Position numbers and translations under genes: made by a program. A stretch of 64,000 nt of DNA from Cephalotus follicularis (lineage: Eukaryota; Streptophyta; Magnoliopsida; Oxalidales; Cephalotaceae), in NCBI GenBank assembly GCA_001972305.1, contig BDDD01005053.1:6433-70432 (forward strand), written 5' to 3'. How positions within the stretch are numbered: position 1 is the first letter of the stretch; every line of letters starts with the position of its first letter. The notes under the pieces were generated by a model, which saw only the letters and a list, made by a program, of their open reading frames with translations, was not told the DNA's origin and did no database searches. Shown here in pieces: positions 34,185 through 46,454 of the stretch.

Positions 34185-35776
34185 TTGGCTCTTGGAAGGC
34201 CAAATGACTTTAATATGTGCCAAGGATGAAGTGTTTGAGTTAAGGAATGGTCAAATTACCGTCCTAAGTGTCAAACATGGGGCTCTTGGCTTGCAGAAAG
34301 CCAAAAATCTTTTGTGCCTTGGTAAAGAGTTTGATTTAAGAAATTCTTAAATTGCCTTCCTAAGTGCCAAAAATGAGTTCATGGTTTCCAAAAGGCTAAA
34401 TGATCTTCTTTTGTGCCAATGGTGAAGTGTTTGACTGAATGAAGGCTTAAATTGACTTTCTATACAGCAAACATAAGTCTTTTGGCCTCTAGCAGACCAA
34501 ATCACTTATATATACCTCAGTTTAAGTGTTCGAGTTAACGCAAGCACATATTACCTTCCTAAGTACAAAACATAAGGATTTTGACTCCTGGAAGGACAAA
34601 TGACCATCATATGTTCCAAGGGTGAAGTGTTTGAGTTAATAAATAGTCAAATTGCCATCCTCAGTGCCAAATATTTAGCTTTTGGCTTTTGGGAGGCCAA
34701 ATGCTATTCTTCTGTGCCTTGGTAAAGAGTTTGAATTTAGAAATGCTTAAATTGGCTTCCAAAGTGCCGAAAATGAGGCCATGGCTTCCAGAAGGCTAAA
34801 TGACCTTCTTATGTGCCAAGGGTGAAGTCTTTGACTGAATGACGGCTTAAATTGACTTTCTAGGCACCAAAGATGCGTCATTTCGTCTCTAGTAGGCCAA
34901 ATCACATATATGTGCCACGATTTAAGTGTTTTACTCAACAAAGATAAATATTTCCATCCTAATTGCAAAACATGAGGTCCTTAGCTCCTGAAAGGCCAAA
35001 TTGCATTCATATGTGCCAAAGGTGAAGTGTTTGAGTTAAGGAATGGTCAAATTGCCATCCTAAGTTCCAAACATGAGACTCTTGGCGTCTGGGGGGCCAA
35101 ATGTCGTACTTATGTGCCTTGTTAAAGAGTTTGACTGAAGAAATGCTTAAATTGCCTTCCTAAGTGCCGTAAATGAGGTCATGGCGTCCAGAAGGCTAAA
35201 TGACCCTCTTATGTGCCAATGGTGAAGTGTTTGACTGAATGAAGGCTTAAATTGACTCTCTAGACACCAAGGATGAGTCCTATGTTCTCTAGCAGGCCAA
35301 ATCACTTACATGTGTCACGGTTTAAGTGTTTGACTTAACGAACGAACATATTTCCTTCGTAAGTGTAAAACATAAGGACCTTGGCTCCTAGAAGGCTATA
35401 TGACCTTCATATGTGCCAAGGGTGAAGTGTTTGAGTTAAGAAATGATCAAATTGCCATCGTAAGTGCCAAACATGAGGCTCTTGGCTTCCGGGAGGCCAA
35501 ATGCACTTCCTATATGCCATGGTAAAGAGTTTGACTTAAGAAATGCTTAAATTGCCTTCCTAAGTGCACAAAATGAGGTCATGGCTTCCATGAGGCTAAT
35601 TGACCTTCTTATGTGTCAATGGTGAAGTGTTTGACTGACTGAATGCTTAAATTGACTCTCTACACCTCAAGGATGAGTCTTATTGTCTCTAGCAGGCCAA
35701 ATACTTATATATGTCACGGTTTAAGTGTTTGACTTAACGAAGGCACATATTTCCTTCCAAGTACAAAACATAAGGA
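34185..35776 (+). repeat. Satellite array, block 3
   Basis: About four 400-bp units in the same orientation and subunit order, between the solo LTR and the CRM-like element. The word TGCCTTGGTAAAGAGTTTG-like recurs near 34314, 34714, 35114 and 35517. Confidence 0.95.
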
Positions 35777-36756
35777 CTGATGCGGGTGTAAGTGGGCTTT
35801 TCAAGTGATTTATTGACTTTAGGGATGGTGTTTAAGGCTGGTTCAATCTTATGGACAATGGGGATATGTTTTGGAAGGTATGTGAGGAGGATTATGGGCT
35901 GGTTTGGTGTTTTGGGTGGTGTGTGGTGATAGGTCACTGGTTTGGAGGTTCTTCAAGGTTTAATTTTCTGGTTTTTGTCAAGAAATATAGAAGATAGAGA
36001 TAATTGATCAAAGAAGGTCCAAGGATAAAGGTAAAGCCACCAGCAAGAACAATCCACCACCAATCTAGATCAGGACTTGGATAAAGGAGATAAAGAACAT
36101 AAAGTTCATTTTAATACTTCAAAGTATTATTCAAATTCGTCCAAAAACGGATTACATAATGTTTCAAAGGCTTTTATAAGCTTCAGGTGAAACCTACTAC
36201 TAGGAACCATGGCTAGATGTTTTTTAACCACATGGTGAACTAAACCATCCAGGTTACATCATTAAGGATTGGTCAAACTACTATTACAAGAAACTAGGAG
36301 ATAATAAATGAGCCGTCATAGGAAATTACAAAGGAATTAATCAAAATCTTGAAAGATGAAACCAATGTGTTGAAACAAGCTTTCATGCCTTGAAACTACT
36401 TCCCAAGTCTTGAAACCTGAAATATCATGCTCCCATGCCTTGATACTAGCTTCCATGCATAGAAGACAACGAAATTTCACAAACGTAGGCTTATGAGAAC
36501 CTTCGCAAATCAGATTTTTGGAATCATAAGTATTTATTGATTGATTCATTGAATCTAGACATCAAACTTGAAACTCCATTAAATGGCCGAATTTTTAACC
36601 TCCTTATCATGGGATTGGGTCCATATGAGTGTAGTAAGCCCAAAAGAATAATTTAGAAACCCAAAAGAATTTTGGGGCATATTCGGCCCAAACTTAGAAA
36701 TTAGATTTCTCTAGGCTATGACTCCTTCTTGGGTCATGGAAGATCCACCTGGATCA
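35777..36756 (-). repeat. 3' LTR of the CRM-like element
   Basis: 980 bp, TGATGCGGGTG to CACCTGGATCA on the plus strand; matches 41132-42110 throughout. Contains no CGTCGACG cluster. Confidence 0.9.
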
Positions 36757-36784
36757 TTCTCCTCGAGTGGGTTAGGATTTGACC

Positions 36785-39495
36785 TCAATTCTGAAATGTA
36801 TTCATCTTCAACAAAAGGGGACAAGTCTCCAATGTTAAATGTGGCCAAAACTCCATAGTCACCAGAAGCTTGATCTTATAAGCATTATCACCAACTCTCT
36901 CTAGGACTTCAAAAGGACCATCTACACTTGGATCTAATTTACTCTTCCTCTTTAAAGGGAACCTCTCCTTTCTCAAATTGACCCTTACTAGATCACCTTG
37001 TTGAAATTCAGTCTTCCTCCGGTGCTTGTTGGACTTTCTTTTATACGCGTCATTTGCTTTCTCAATTTTGGCCTGAATGGATTCATGAAGCTTCTTCATA
37101 TTCTTAGCTATTTCACTAGCTTCAAAATTGACTTGCCCTGAAATTGATAAAGGATTTAGATCCAAAGGAGTGTAAGGATTTAAACCATATACTACCTCAA
37201 ATGGTGAAGTACTAGTTGTTGAACTAGGAGACCGGTTATAAGCAAATTCAGCATGTGCAAGCTTTAAATCCCAATCCTTCAAATTCTTGGCTACTAAACT
37301 TCTGAGAAGAGTTCCAAGGGTCTGATTGGTCACCTTGGTTTGCCCATCGGTTTGGGGATGGTGAGAAGTATTGAAAAGAAGTTTAGTACCAAGGTTAGCC
37401 CATAAAGTCTTCCAAAAATAACTTAAGAATTTTGAATCCCTATCCGAAACAATGGTTTTGGGCGCCCCATGCAAATGAATGATCTCTTTAAGATAAAATC
37501 CAGCAACATTAGAGGCATCATCGGTTTTATGACATGGAACAAAATGTGCCATTTTTGAGAATCGGTCTACAACCACCATGATAGAATCTTTGCCTCTTTG
37601 ATTTTTGGGTAAAGCAATATTAAAGTCCATACTCATGTCATCCCAAGGTTGATTAGGCACGGGCAAAGGAGTATATAAACATGGTTGGAAATGACTTTTG
37701 GCTGTTTTGCAAGTAGCACACTTTGCCACTATGAAAAGCGCATCTCCTACCATTTTGGGCCAAAAAATATGTTCTTGTAACACCTCTAACGTCTTGTTTA
37801 CTCCAAAATGACCAGCAAGTCCGCCTCCATGAGCCTCCCTCACAAGTAATTCCCTAAAAGAGCTTCTTGGAACACAAAGTTTGTTTCCTTTGAAAAGGAA
37901 ACCATCTTGGACAGAAAATACACCATTGAATCCTCTTTTGCATCCCTCAATAATGGAAAGAAAATCAGGATTCTCGGCATAGCTCTCCTTTATATATTGG
38001 AAACCAAGGATTCTTGCATCAAGCATAACAATCATAGAATATCTCCTTCATAGTGCATCTGCAACAATGTTAGTCTTTCCATGTATATATTTAGAGATAA
38101 ACGAAAAAGATTGGAGAAATTCAACCCATTTTTCATGTCTTGAATTCAGCTTGTGTTGAGCACTAATATACTTCAATGCCTCTTGATCTGAGTGCAACAC
38201 AAACCGTTTTGGCTTTAGATAATGGCTCCAATGGTCAAGAGCTCTCACTATAGCATAAAACTCCTTATCATAGGTTGAGTGGTTTAGCCTTGAACCCGAA
38301 AGTTTCTCACTAAAAAAGGCTAAGGGTTTATGAGCTTGAGTAAGGACAGCCCCAATGCCAACTCCACTGGCATCACATTCAACCTCAAAGACAATATCAA
38401 AATTAGGAAGTGCAAGGATAGGAGCCTTACAAAGCATCTCTTTGATGTTCTCAAAGGCCACATTCGCTGAATTGGACCAATTCTAACCTTTCTTCATGCA
38501 TTCGGTAATGGGTGCCATGATAGTACTAAAATTTCTGATGAATCTCCTATAGAACTAAGCAAGTCCATGAAAGCTCCTAACTTCGGTGATGGTCTTAGGA
38601 ACAGGCCACGATTTGATTGCTTCCACTTATGATTGATCCATTGAAATCCCCTATTTTGAAATAACATAGCCAAGGAAGACGATACTAGATGAAAAGAACT
38701 GACACTTTTCCATCTTATCATATAGTTTTTGCTTTCTTAGCTCAGTAAAAACCTGCCTCAAATGATCAAGATGTTCTCCCTCACTCCTGCTATACACAAG
38801 AATATCATCAAAATATACAACCACAAAAACTCCAATAAAGGAACGTAGTACCTCATTCATCAATCTCATGAAGGTACTGGGCCATTAAAAGCCCAAATGG
38901 CATTACCAACCACTCATAGAGCCCTCTTTTAGTTTTAAATGTCGTCTTCCATTCTTCTCCTTCTTTCATTCGAATTTGAGATATCCACTCTGAAAATCAA
39001 TGTTGGAGAAGATAGTGGATCCATACAGTTCATCAAGCATGTCATCCAACCTAGGAATAGGATAACGATACTTGATTTTAATGTTATTGATTGCTCTACT
39101 GTACGCACACATTCGGTATGTTCCATCCTTCTTTGGTACCAAAAAAGGGCAGGTACCGAACAAGGGCTCATGCTTTCCCTTATAATCCCTTGAGCAATCA
39201 ACTCCTCCACTTGGTTATTCAACTCCTTAGACTCCTCCGGATTACAGCTATAGGCTACCTTATTTGGTAAGACAATCCCGGGTACCAAATCAATTTGATG
39301 CTCTATGCCCCTTAATGGAGGCAAGCCATGTGGTAACTCTTTAGGGAATACATCTTCAAATTCAGCAATTATAGGTTGAACAAGAGGATGAATATTGATT
39401 TCCTCCCGTTGATCTCGTTCCACAACCAATAAAGCAAGAACACCCTTCTTCTTATCCGAAGCTTTCTCTACGCATCCACCATTCAAAAGCAAGCT
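36785..39495 (-). pseudogene. pol: CRM-like pol: RT, RNase H, integrase (fossil)
   Basis: Minus-strand pol. RT remnants are at about 38650-39300 ([40 protein letters not shown]). RNase H is at about 38050-38460 ([19 protein letters not shown]). Integrase is at about 36850-38035, with HFGVNKTLEVLQ, the DDE words MDFNIALP, SDRDSKF and TDGQTKV, and the C-terminal GPFEVLERVGDNAYKIKL. Gypsy order (RT before integrase). Integrase is the best preserved part. Broken. Confidence 0.85.
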
Positions 39496-39549
39496 CTCTT
39501 TCTTAAATGTTTCTGTTTTGGCGTCAAGTAACTGGGAGGGTTTAAGATG

Positions 39550-40958
39550 TTAATACAACCTTTTTTCATCTCTTTTAATAGTGTAAGTGTTTTTTCTTCC
39601 ATCATGAATGGCACTCCTATCAAACTGCCACGGTCTTCCAAGTAACAATTGACAGGCATCCATTGGAATTACATCACAAAGAACCTCATCATTATAGTGT
39701 TTACCTATGGCGAAAGATAGTAGGACTTGATGAGTAACTTTCGATTGGTTTCCATCATTAAGCCATTGAAGCTTATAAGGTCTCGGATGAGATATTGTTG
39801 GAAGCCCCAACTTAGTCACCAAGGTGGTGGAAGCAACGTTAGCACAACTCCCACTGTCGATAATCATGGAACAGATTTTGTTCCCAATAGAGCATCTTGA
39901 TTGAAAGATGTTTTCTCTTTGATCATCCATCCTTTCCATCTTGGTATGCAATGATCTATGAATAACCAGTAACTTTCCATTCATTGGATCGGCAATGAAT
40001 TCTTCCTCTTCATTCTCTTCCTCATTAAGGGCATATTCTATCTCTTCCATTTCTTTGACAGTCATCACCCTTCTATTAAGGCATTTGGCCTGGAAATGAC
40101 CATACCCATGACACTTGAAACACTTCTTGCCACCTTGAGGAATAAACATCTTCTTCTTGTCAACTTCTGCCTCCTTGAATTTGTTCTTGTCTTTGGAACT
40201 AGTTTCGATTTTGGTTGAAGAAAAACCTTTTGAAAAACTAGTCCCACAGGTGTAAGGATTTGAGGCCGAACCCTTTGATATCTTCTTTTGTTTATCCACT
40301 TTAATTTCTAGTTTACACACATCTTCAATGTTCCAAAAGGGTTGAAATTCTACAATATTGCCAATATCTGAATGTAATCCTCCAAGAAAATGAGCCATCT
40401 TTTGTTCAGGTGGTTCATGTATTTCATACCTCAACAATAGTTGTTCAAACTCCCTTATGTATTCCTCCACACTCTTGTCTCCTTGCTTCAAGAGATTAAG
40501 CTTCACAAAAAGATCTTGCTTATAGGAATCGGGCAAGAACCTTTTTTTTAAAAGTTTCTTCAATTTAGTCCAGCTCCTTATCTTCTCCTTGCATTCCCTC
40601 TCTCTTTGATTCTTAATGCTTTCCCACCAAAGGCTAGCATACTTTTTAAATTTCAGTATAGCTACCTTGCATTTCTTCTCCTCCGAATACTCCTTGTAAT
40701 CAAAGACTCTCTCAATGGCATTTAGCCAATCAATAAAGTCATCCGGATTCAAATTACCCACAAATTCAGGGACATCTAGTTGGAGTCCTCTATCATTGTG
40801 ATCTGGCAATGGTCTCCTTCTCCTTCCCCTCGATCCTTCATCACTTTCATCATCATTAGAGTATAATTCATGGACATGAGGAGAATTGTTAACATTCCGT
40901 CTTGCTTGATGCTGACGGGGTGGGGGAGGGTTGTGTATGGGCTGATTTTGGTTAGCAT
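39550..40958 (-). CDS. gag: CRM-like Gag and protease start (fossil)
   Basis: Minus-strand Gag region. The Retrotrans_gag core (VPEFVGNLNPDDFIDWLNAI ... YASLWWESIKNQR ... FLPDSYKQDLF) is at about 40300-40780. A Lys-rich linker follows, then one CCHC knuckle (CFKCHGYGHFQAKC) at about 40070-40115, and a retropepsin active site (MIDSGSCANVAS) near 39840-39875. Gag binds genomic RNA and forms the particle. The Gag core is well preserved. Confidence 0.85.
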
Positions 40959-41117
40959 GTAGGTTCTGGGGTTATTGAGTGAGGTTTATCATATACTCCT
41001 TCATTTCGTCCATCTCCTCTCTCATCATTCTAATGGCAATTTCAGATGGGTGTGGTGGAGAAGATGAGTTACTACGGTTTTCCATTGATGTTGATAAGAG
41101 CTCACTTCAAACCTGGT

Positions 41118-41129
41118 GCTCTGATACCA
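41118..41129 (-). other. Primer-binding site of the CRM-like element
   Basis: GCTCTGATACCA on the plus strand, i.e. TGGTATCAGAGC on the minus strand, two bases from the 5' LTR; initiator tRNA-Met type. Confidence 0.9.
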
Positions 41130-41131
41130 AT

Positions 41132-42110
41132 TGATGTGGGTGTAAATGGGCTTTTCAAGTGAGCTATTGACTTTAGGGATAATGCTTAAGGTTGGTTCAA
41201 TTTTATGGACAATGGGGATATGTTTTGGAAGGTATGTAAGCAGGATTAGGGGCTGGTTTGCTATTTAGGGTGGGGTATGGTGATGGGTCACGAGTTTGGA
41301 GGTTGTTTAAGGTTTAATTTTCTGGTTTTTGTCAAGAAATGTAGAAGATAGAGATAATTGATCAAAGAAGGTCCAAGCATAAAGGCAAAGCCACCAGCAA
41401 GAACAATCCACCACCAAGCTAGATCAAGACTTGGATAAAGGAGATAAAGAACACAAAGTTCAGTTTAATACTTCAAAGTATTATTCAAATTCGTCCAACA
41501 ACTGATTACATAATGTTTCAAAGGCTTTTATAAGCTTCAGGGGAAACCTAATAATAGGAACCATGGCTAGATGTTGTTTAACCACATGGTGAACTACACC
41601 AACCAAGTTACATCATTAAGGATTTGTCAAACTACAATTACAAGAAACTAGGAGATAATAAATGAGCCGTTATAGGAAATTAAAAAGGAATTAATCAAAG
41701 TCTTGAAAGATGAAACCAATGTGTTGAAACAAGCTTTCATGCCTTGAAACTACTTCCCAAGTCTTGAAACCCGAAATATAATGCTCCCATACCTTGATAC
41801 TGGCTTCCATGCATAGAAGATCACGAAATTTCATAAATGTAGGCTTATGGGAACCTTTCCAAATCAGATTTTTGGAATCATAAGTATTTATTGATTGATT
41901 CATTAAATCTGGACATCAAAATTGAAACTCCATTAAATGGCTGAAATTTTCACCTCCTTATCATGGGATTGGGTCCATATGAGTGTAGTAAGCCCAAAAG
42001 AAAAATTTAAAAAGCCAAAAGAATTTTGGGCCATATTCGGCCCAAACTTAGAAATTAGATTTCTCTGGGCTGTGACTCGTTCTTGGATCATGGTAGATCC
42101 ACCTGGATCA
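41132..42110 (-). repeat. 5' LTR of the CRM-like element
   Basis: 979 bp from TGATGTGGGTG to CACCTGGATCA (plus strand), next to the PBS. Divergence from the 3' LTR is uneven: near 11% in the first 195 bases and about 5% in the following 390. Confidence 0.9.
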
Positions 42111-43799
42111 AGGACCTTGGCTCCTAGAAGGCCAAGTGAATTTCATATGTGCCAAGGGTGAAGTGTTTGAGTTAAGGAATGGTCAAATTGATATCCTAAC
42201 TGCCAAACATGAGGCTCTTGGCTTCTGGGAGGCCAAATGCCCTTCTTATGTGCCTCTTGGTAAAGAGTTTGACTAAAGAAATGCTTAAATTTCCTTCTTA
42301 AGTGCCAAAGATGAGGCCATGGCTTCCAAAAGGTTAAATGACCTTCTTATGTGCCAAGGCTGAAGTCTTTGACTGAATGATGCTTAAATTGACTTTCTAG
42401 ACACCAAAGATAAGTCATTTGGTGTCTAGTAGGCCAAATCACTTATATGTGACACGGTTTAAGTGTTTTACTTAACGAAGTACATATTTCCATCCTAAGT
42501 GCAAAACATGAGGTCCTCGGCTCCCGGAAGGCCAAATGACTTTCATATGTGCCATTGGTGAAGTGCTTGCGTTTAGAAATGGTCAAATTGCCATCCTAAG
42601 TGCCAAAAACTAGGCTCTTGGCTTTTGGGAGGCCAAATGCCTTTCTTGTGTGCCTTGGTAAAGGGTTTGACTTCACAAATACTTAAATTACCTTCCTAAG
42701 TGGTAAAAATGAGGTCATTGCTTCCATAAGGATAAATGACCTTCTTATGTGTCAAGGGTTAATTGTTTGACTGAATGAAGGCTTAAAGTGACTTTCTAGA
42801 CACCAAAGATAAGTCATTTGGTCTCTAGCAGGCCAAATCACTTATATGTGTCACGGTTTAAGTGTTTGACTGAACGAAGGCAGATATTACCTTTCTAAAT
42901 GCAAAACATAAGGACCTTGACTCTTAGAAGGCCAAATGACTTTTATATGTGCCAATGGTGAAGTGTTTGAGTTGAGGAATAGTCAAATTACCATCCTAAG
43001 TGCTAAACATGAGGCTCTTGGCTTTCGGGAGGTCAAATACCCTTCTTATGTGCCTTGGTAAAGTGTTTAACTGAAGAAATGCTTAAATTGACTTCCTAAG
43101 TGCTAAAAATGAGGATATGGATTCCAGGTTGCTAAAAGACCTTCTGATGTGCCAACGGTGAAGTGTTTGACTGAATGAATGATTAATTTGACTCCCTACA
43201 CATAGAAGATGATTCCTATGGTCTCCAGTGGGCGAAATCACTTTATGTGGCACGGTTTAAGTGTTTAACTTAATGAAGGTACATATTTCCTTTCTAAGTA
43301 CAAAACATAAGGACCTTGGCTCCTAGAAGGCCAAATGACTTTCATATGTTCCAAAGGAAAAGTGTTTGAGTTAAGGAATGGTCAAATTGCCATCCTAAGT
43401 GCCAAACATGAGGTTCTTGGCTTCCAAGAGGCCAAATGCCCTTCTTAGGTGCCTTGGTAAAGTGTTTGACTTAAGAAATGCTTAAATTGCCTTCCTAATT
43501 TGAAAAAATGAGGTCATGGATTCCAGAAGGCTAAATGACCTTCTTATGTGCAAATGGTGAAGTGTTTGACTGAATAAAGGCATAAATTGACTTTATAGAC
43601 ACCAAACATGAGTCATTTGGTCTCTAGCAGGCCAAACCACTTATATGTGCCACGGTTTAAATGTTTGACTTAACGAAGGCACCTATTACCTTGCTAAGTG
43701 CAAAACATGAGGACCTTGGCTCTTGGAAGGCCACATGAACTTCATATGTGCCAAGGGTGAAGTATTTGAGTTAAGGAATGATCAAATTGCCATCCTAAG
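42111..43799 (+). repeat. Satellite array, block 4
   Basis: About four further 400-bp units in the same orientation and phase, ending where the outer Tekay element begins (GCCATCCTAAG then TGTCACACCCC). The right end of the array is therefore unknown; it may continue beyond the window. Confidence 0.95.
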
Positions 43800-45100
43800 T
43801 GTCACACCCCGGTTTCAGGTAAACACACATAAAAGTGGTAAAGGCAATTAACATTAAGATTCAGCCCATGTAAATACCATAAAATTTAAACTTTTCAAAG
43901 AAAATATCAGTTGCGGAAGCATTAAACTCATAAGCTAAAAACACGTAACGTACATCCCATACTGTACGCTACTCAATAGAAATCTGTCATTGTTAAAAGC
44001 CCACAAAACGGAACGTGATCCATAATACATTATCCAATAACATCAAAAGTCTAATGAACCGAAAAATACAGTACACAACACCCAAAGGGGACATATCCCC
44101 TGGTAAAACCTTATTAAAACTTGTACTTCATCCATGCTGATTTCCAAGCTGGTCCACTGCATCAATCTCTAAAGTAGAGGGTTAGACTTTGTCCTCACTC
44201 GGCTAAGTTATAAAGGTAGTTTGGGATCAACATTAAATGCATGTCATGTAATGGATGCATAGTGATGCAGTACAGTAAAATACTGGTTTATATATATATA
44301 TATATGAAAAAATATATATGTTTAGCAGTACAGTAAAATATCGGTAGGGACATATATATGAAAATATATGTATGCAATAACAGTACAGTAGTAACCCGGC
44401 CAGGGCTACATCACAGGCACAGTAGTGTCCGAATAGCACCAGTAAACAGTACAGTAAGTCCACAAAGGGACCACAATAAGGCAGGCAGTATGTACAATGC
44501 CGCCAACTACTGGCCCGACATTGCACTCCCACATCGGTCCCTTCTCCAGGCGACCAAGCAAGACAACAGTATAGTACAGTGAGTTACACAGCTAACTCCT
44601 GGCCCGTAGGTCAACCCTGCCACTAGCCAACGCTGGCAGTCCCCGCCATGCAACTAGTGACTCAAGCACAAACACAGTAAATTCACAGAGCATGAACAGT
44701 AAATAGTCACAGTAAACAGTGCAGTAAACAGTACAGTTGTGGTCGTTAGATCAACATCAGGCAGTTCATTTCCAAATATTTTCAAAAGCGATAACATTTG
44801 AAATATGTATTTATAATAGATAAAAAATACTTTAAACAGTTAAGTAATGGAAATCGCTTTCCCAAGATGTTCAAAAATATAAGAATACTCATTTTATATT
44901 TTCGTACTCAACATAGTAGTTTTCAACTCGTATATGTACTTCTAATATAACAATACTTAGAAATCATAATCAATTTATAACCAGTTAATAAACAGGCAGT
45001 GAACAGCACATATGCAATGCATACAAATGCTTGAATGCATCCTAAGAGAAATCGGGGTTGTCGGGTATCAAAATCATAAAAACTATCCAAAGAGGACTCT

Positions 45101-45306
45101 AAAGAGTCGACGTTTATCCCTGGGCGTCGATGCTTATGTCCTCTAATCGTCGACGCTCAATCCTTGGCGTCAGCGCTTTCTGTACGTTAGGCGTAGATGT
45201 CTTCTCCCATACGCGTCGACGTTCAAAATACATTTAGTAAATAAAATGCAGTTCACATTACAAAGCGTCGACGCTTACAAAAGGCGTCGACGGTTTCAAG
45301 CGTCAA
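45101..45306. repeat. GCGTCGACG palindrome cluster 1, outer 3' LTR
   Basis: About nine copies of (G)CGTCGACGCTT-type words, e.g. AAAGCGTCGACGCTTAC near 45265; several carry TG or CA in place of CG. Confidence 0.85.
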
Positions 45307-46073
45307 TCGTCTTCTTCCTCGTGACATGACGAACCAGTAAAAATTTCACCATAATAACATGCAATCCAACATGTATAAAGCCCAAAAAACCGAGACGCAA
45401 CATCATATTACACATCCAGTACAACATAGCATCATTTCACTGACCAAGAACGGTTCAACAGGCCATGCAATCCATGCATAAACATCACTGGACAAACACA
45501 AATATTGAACACAAAATACAAGTATGGCTTCCCCTACCTCTGGCCTCAAGTTAGAAGCCGAAAGTCCTCCTATTTTAGTATCCCGACGGTCACTTGGAGT
45601 CCCAGGTACTACTTGAAAGCTCCCTGGTTCGTCCTCACAGCTGTTGTCCAGCTCCAAGTTTCCACTTGCTCAACAATGGTAGTTTGAGCTTTCTCTCCCT
45701 AACCTTCTGCTCTCTTTCCCTTACTGTGTTTCTCTCAAGCCTCTGGTTCTTTCTCAATCAGTAACAGCTAAAGGTTAAGAGGGGAGGGTCGTCTTTTATG
45801 AAACTCACGTTTGTTTCTCTCTGCCAACCCACCAGTTTAGCTCTCCCTCTCTTTCATGCAAGCCAGGTGCAACAGGTGCTGCATTCTTCTCCCCCACAGG
45901 CCATGTATTCAGATATTCTCACTATGTTCAATGCCCTTTTGTTGCAGGTAAGTCTGGTATCAAAGCATGCATGCCACGTTTCCAGAGAGCCTGCCGAAGT
46001 GCCGGTTAAGTGGCACAAACTCACCTCCATGCGACACATCCACCAGCTGCCAGTGTGTATGCAGGACACGACA

Positions 46074-46234
46074 CAAAGCGTCGACGTTTACATGCAGGCG
46101 TCGACGCTTTTAGCGTTTTGCCTAAAAGGCGTCGACGTCATCAACAAGCATCGACATGCATGTGCAGGGTTTACGTGCGCATCTTTGCTGCGTAAGCGTC
46201 GGCTCTTTCCAAAAAGGCGTCGACGCTTTGAACC
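46074..46234. repeat. GCGTCGACG palindrome cluster 2, outer 3' LTR
   Basis: About seven copies including AAAGCGTCGACGTTT near 46076, GGCGTCGACGCTTTT near 46098 and AGGCGTCGACGCTTTG near 46216. Starts about 768 bases after the end of cluster 1. Confidence 0.85.
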
Positions 46235-46421
46235 ATAAACTGCACCGTTTTGCTTCAACTTGTAATTTTAACATTTCTTTAACATTCTTACTCCAAAATC
46301 AACATCATTAGAGTTTGGAAAACATCATCAAAGTCTGGAAATCAATCTTTTTATTAACTCCACTATAAAAGTACAATTACATCGTGAAATTACAACACAT
46401 GAAAAATCCCGGGCGTTACAT

Positions 46422-46435
46422 CCACCCCTCCTTCA
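46422..46435 (-). other. Polypurine tract of the outer Tekay element
   Basis: CCACCCCTCCTT on the plus strand, i.e. AAGGAGGGGTGG on the element strand, directly upstream of its 3' LTR; the plus-strand primer. The same word follows the inner 3' LTR at 52441. Confidence 0.8.
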
Positions 46436-46454
46436 AAGAATTTCATCCTCGAAA

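Larger units (their letters stand above)
35777..42110 (-). mobile_element. CRM-like chromovirus (Ty3/Gypsy), both LTRs, inserted in satellite
   Basis: Complete-length element of 6334 bp on the minus strand. It has a 5' LTR (41132-42110), PBS, gag with zinc knuckle, protease, RT, RNase H, integrase and a 3' LTR (35777-36756). AGGAC at 35772-35776 and 42111-42115 is the target duplication, in the same phase of the satellite. Polyprotein sequence ([37 protein letters not shown]) is closest, in my memory, to the CRM/centromeric chromovirus lineage. The pol region runs almost to the 3' LTR, as in CRM elements. LTRs differ by about 6-7% by eye, suggesting several million years. Broken, with several breaks, mainly in the RT part. 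Confidence 0.85.
43800..46420 (-). repeat. 3' LTR of the outer Tekay element
   Basis: 2621 bp, TGTCACACCCCGG to CCGGGCGTTACA on the plus strand. It holds an AT run near 44290, many CAGTACAGTA words (44330-44730), two palindrome clusters (45101-45306 and 46074-46234) and a GAGGTAGGG box (minus strand) near 45535. Confidence 0.9.

Noticed and set aside
22935-43799. Short open frames in the satellite (60-90 residues)
   Set aside because: They recur with the repeat unit, have no codon bias or domains, and are broken differently in each copy; products of the tandem repeat.
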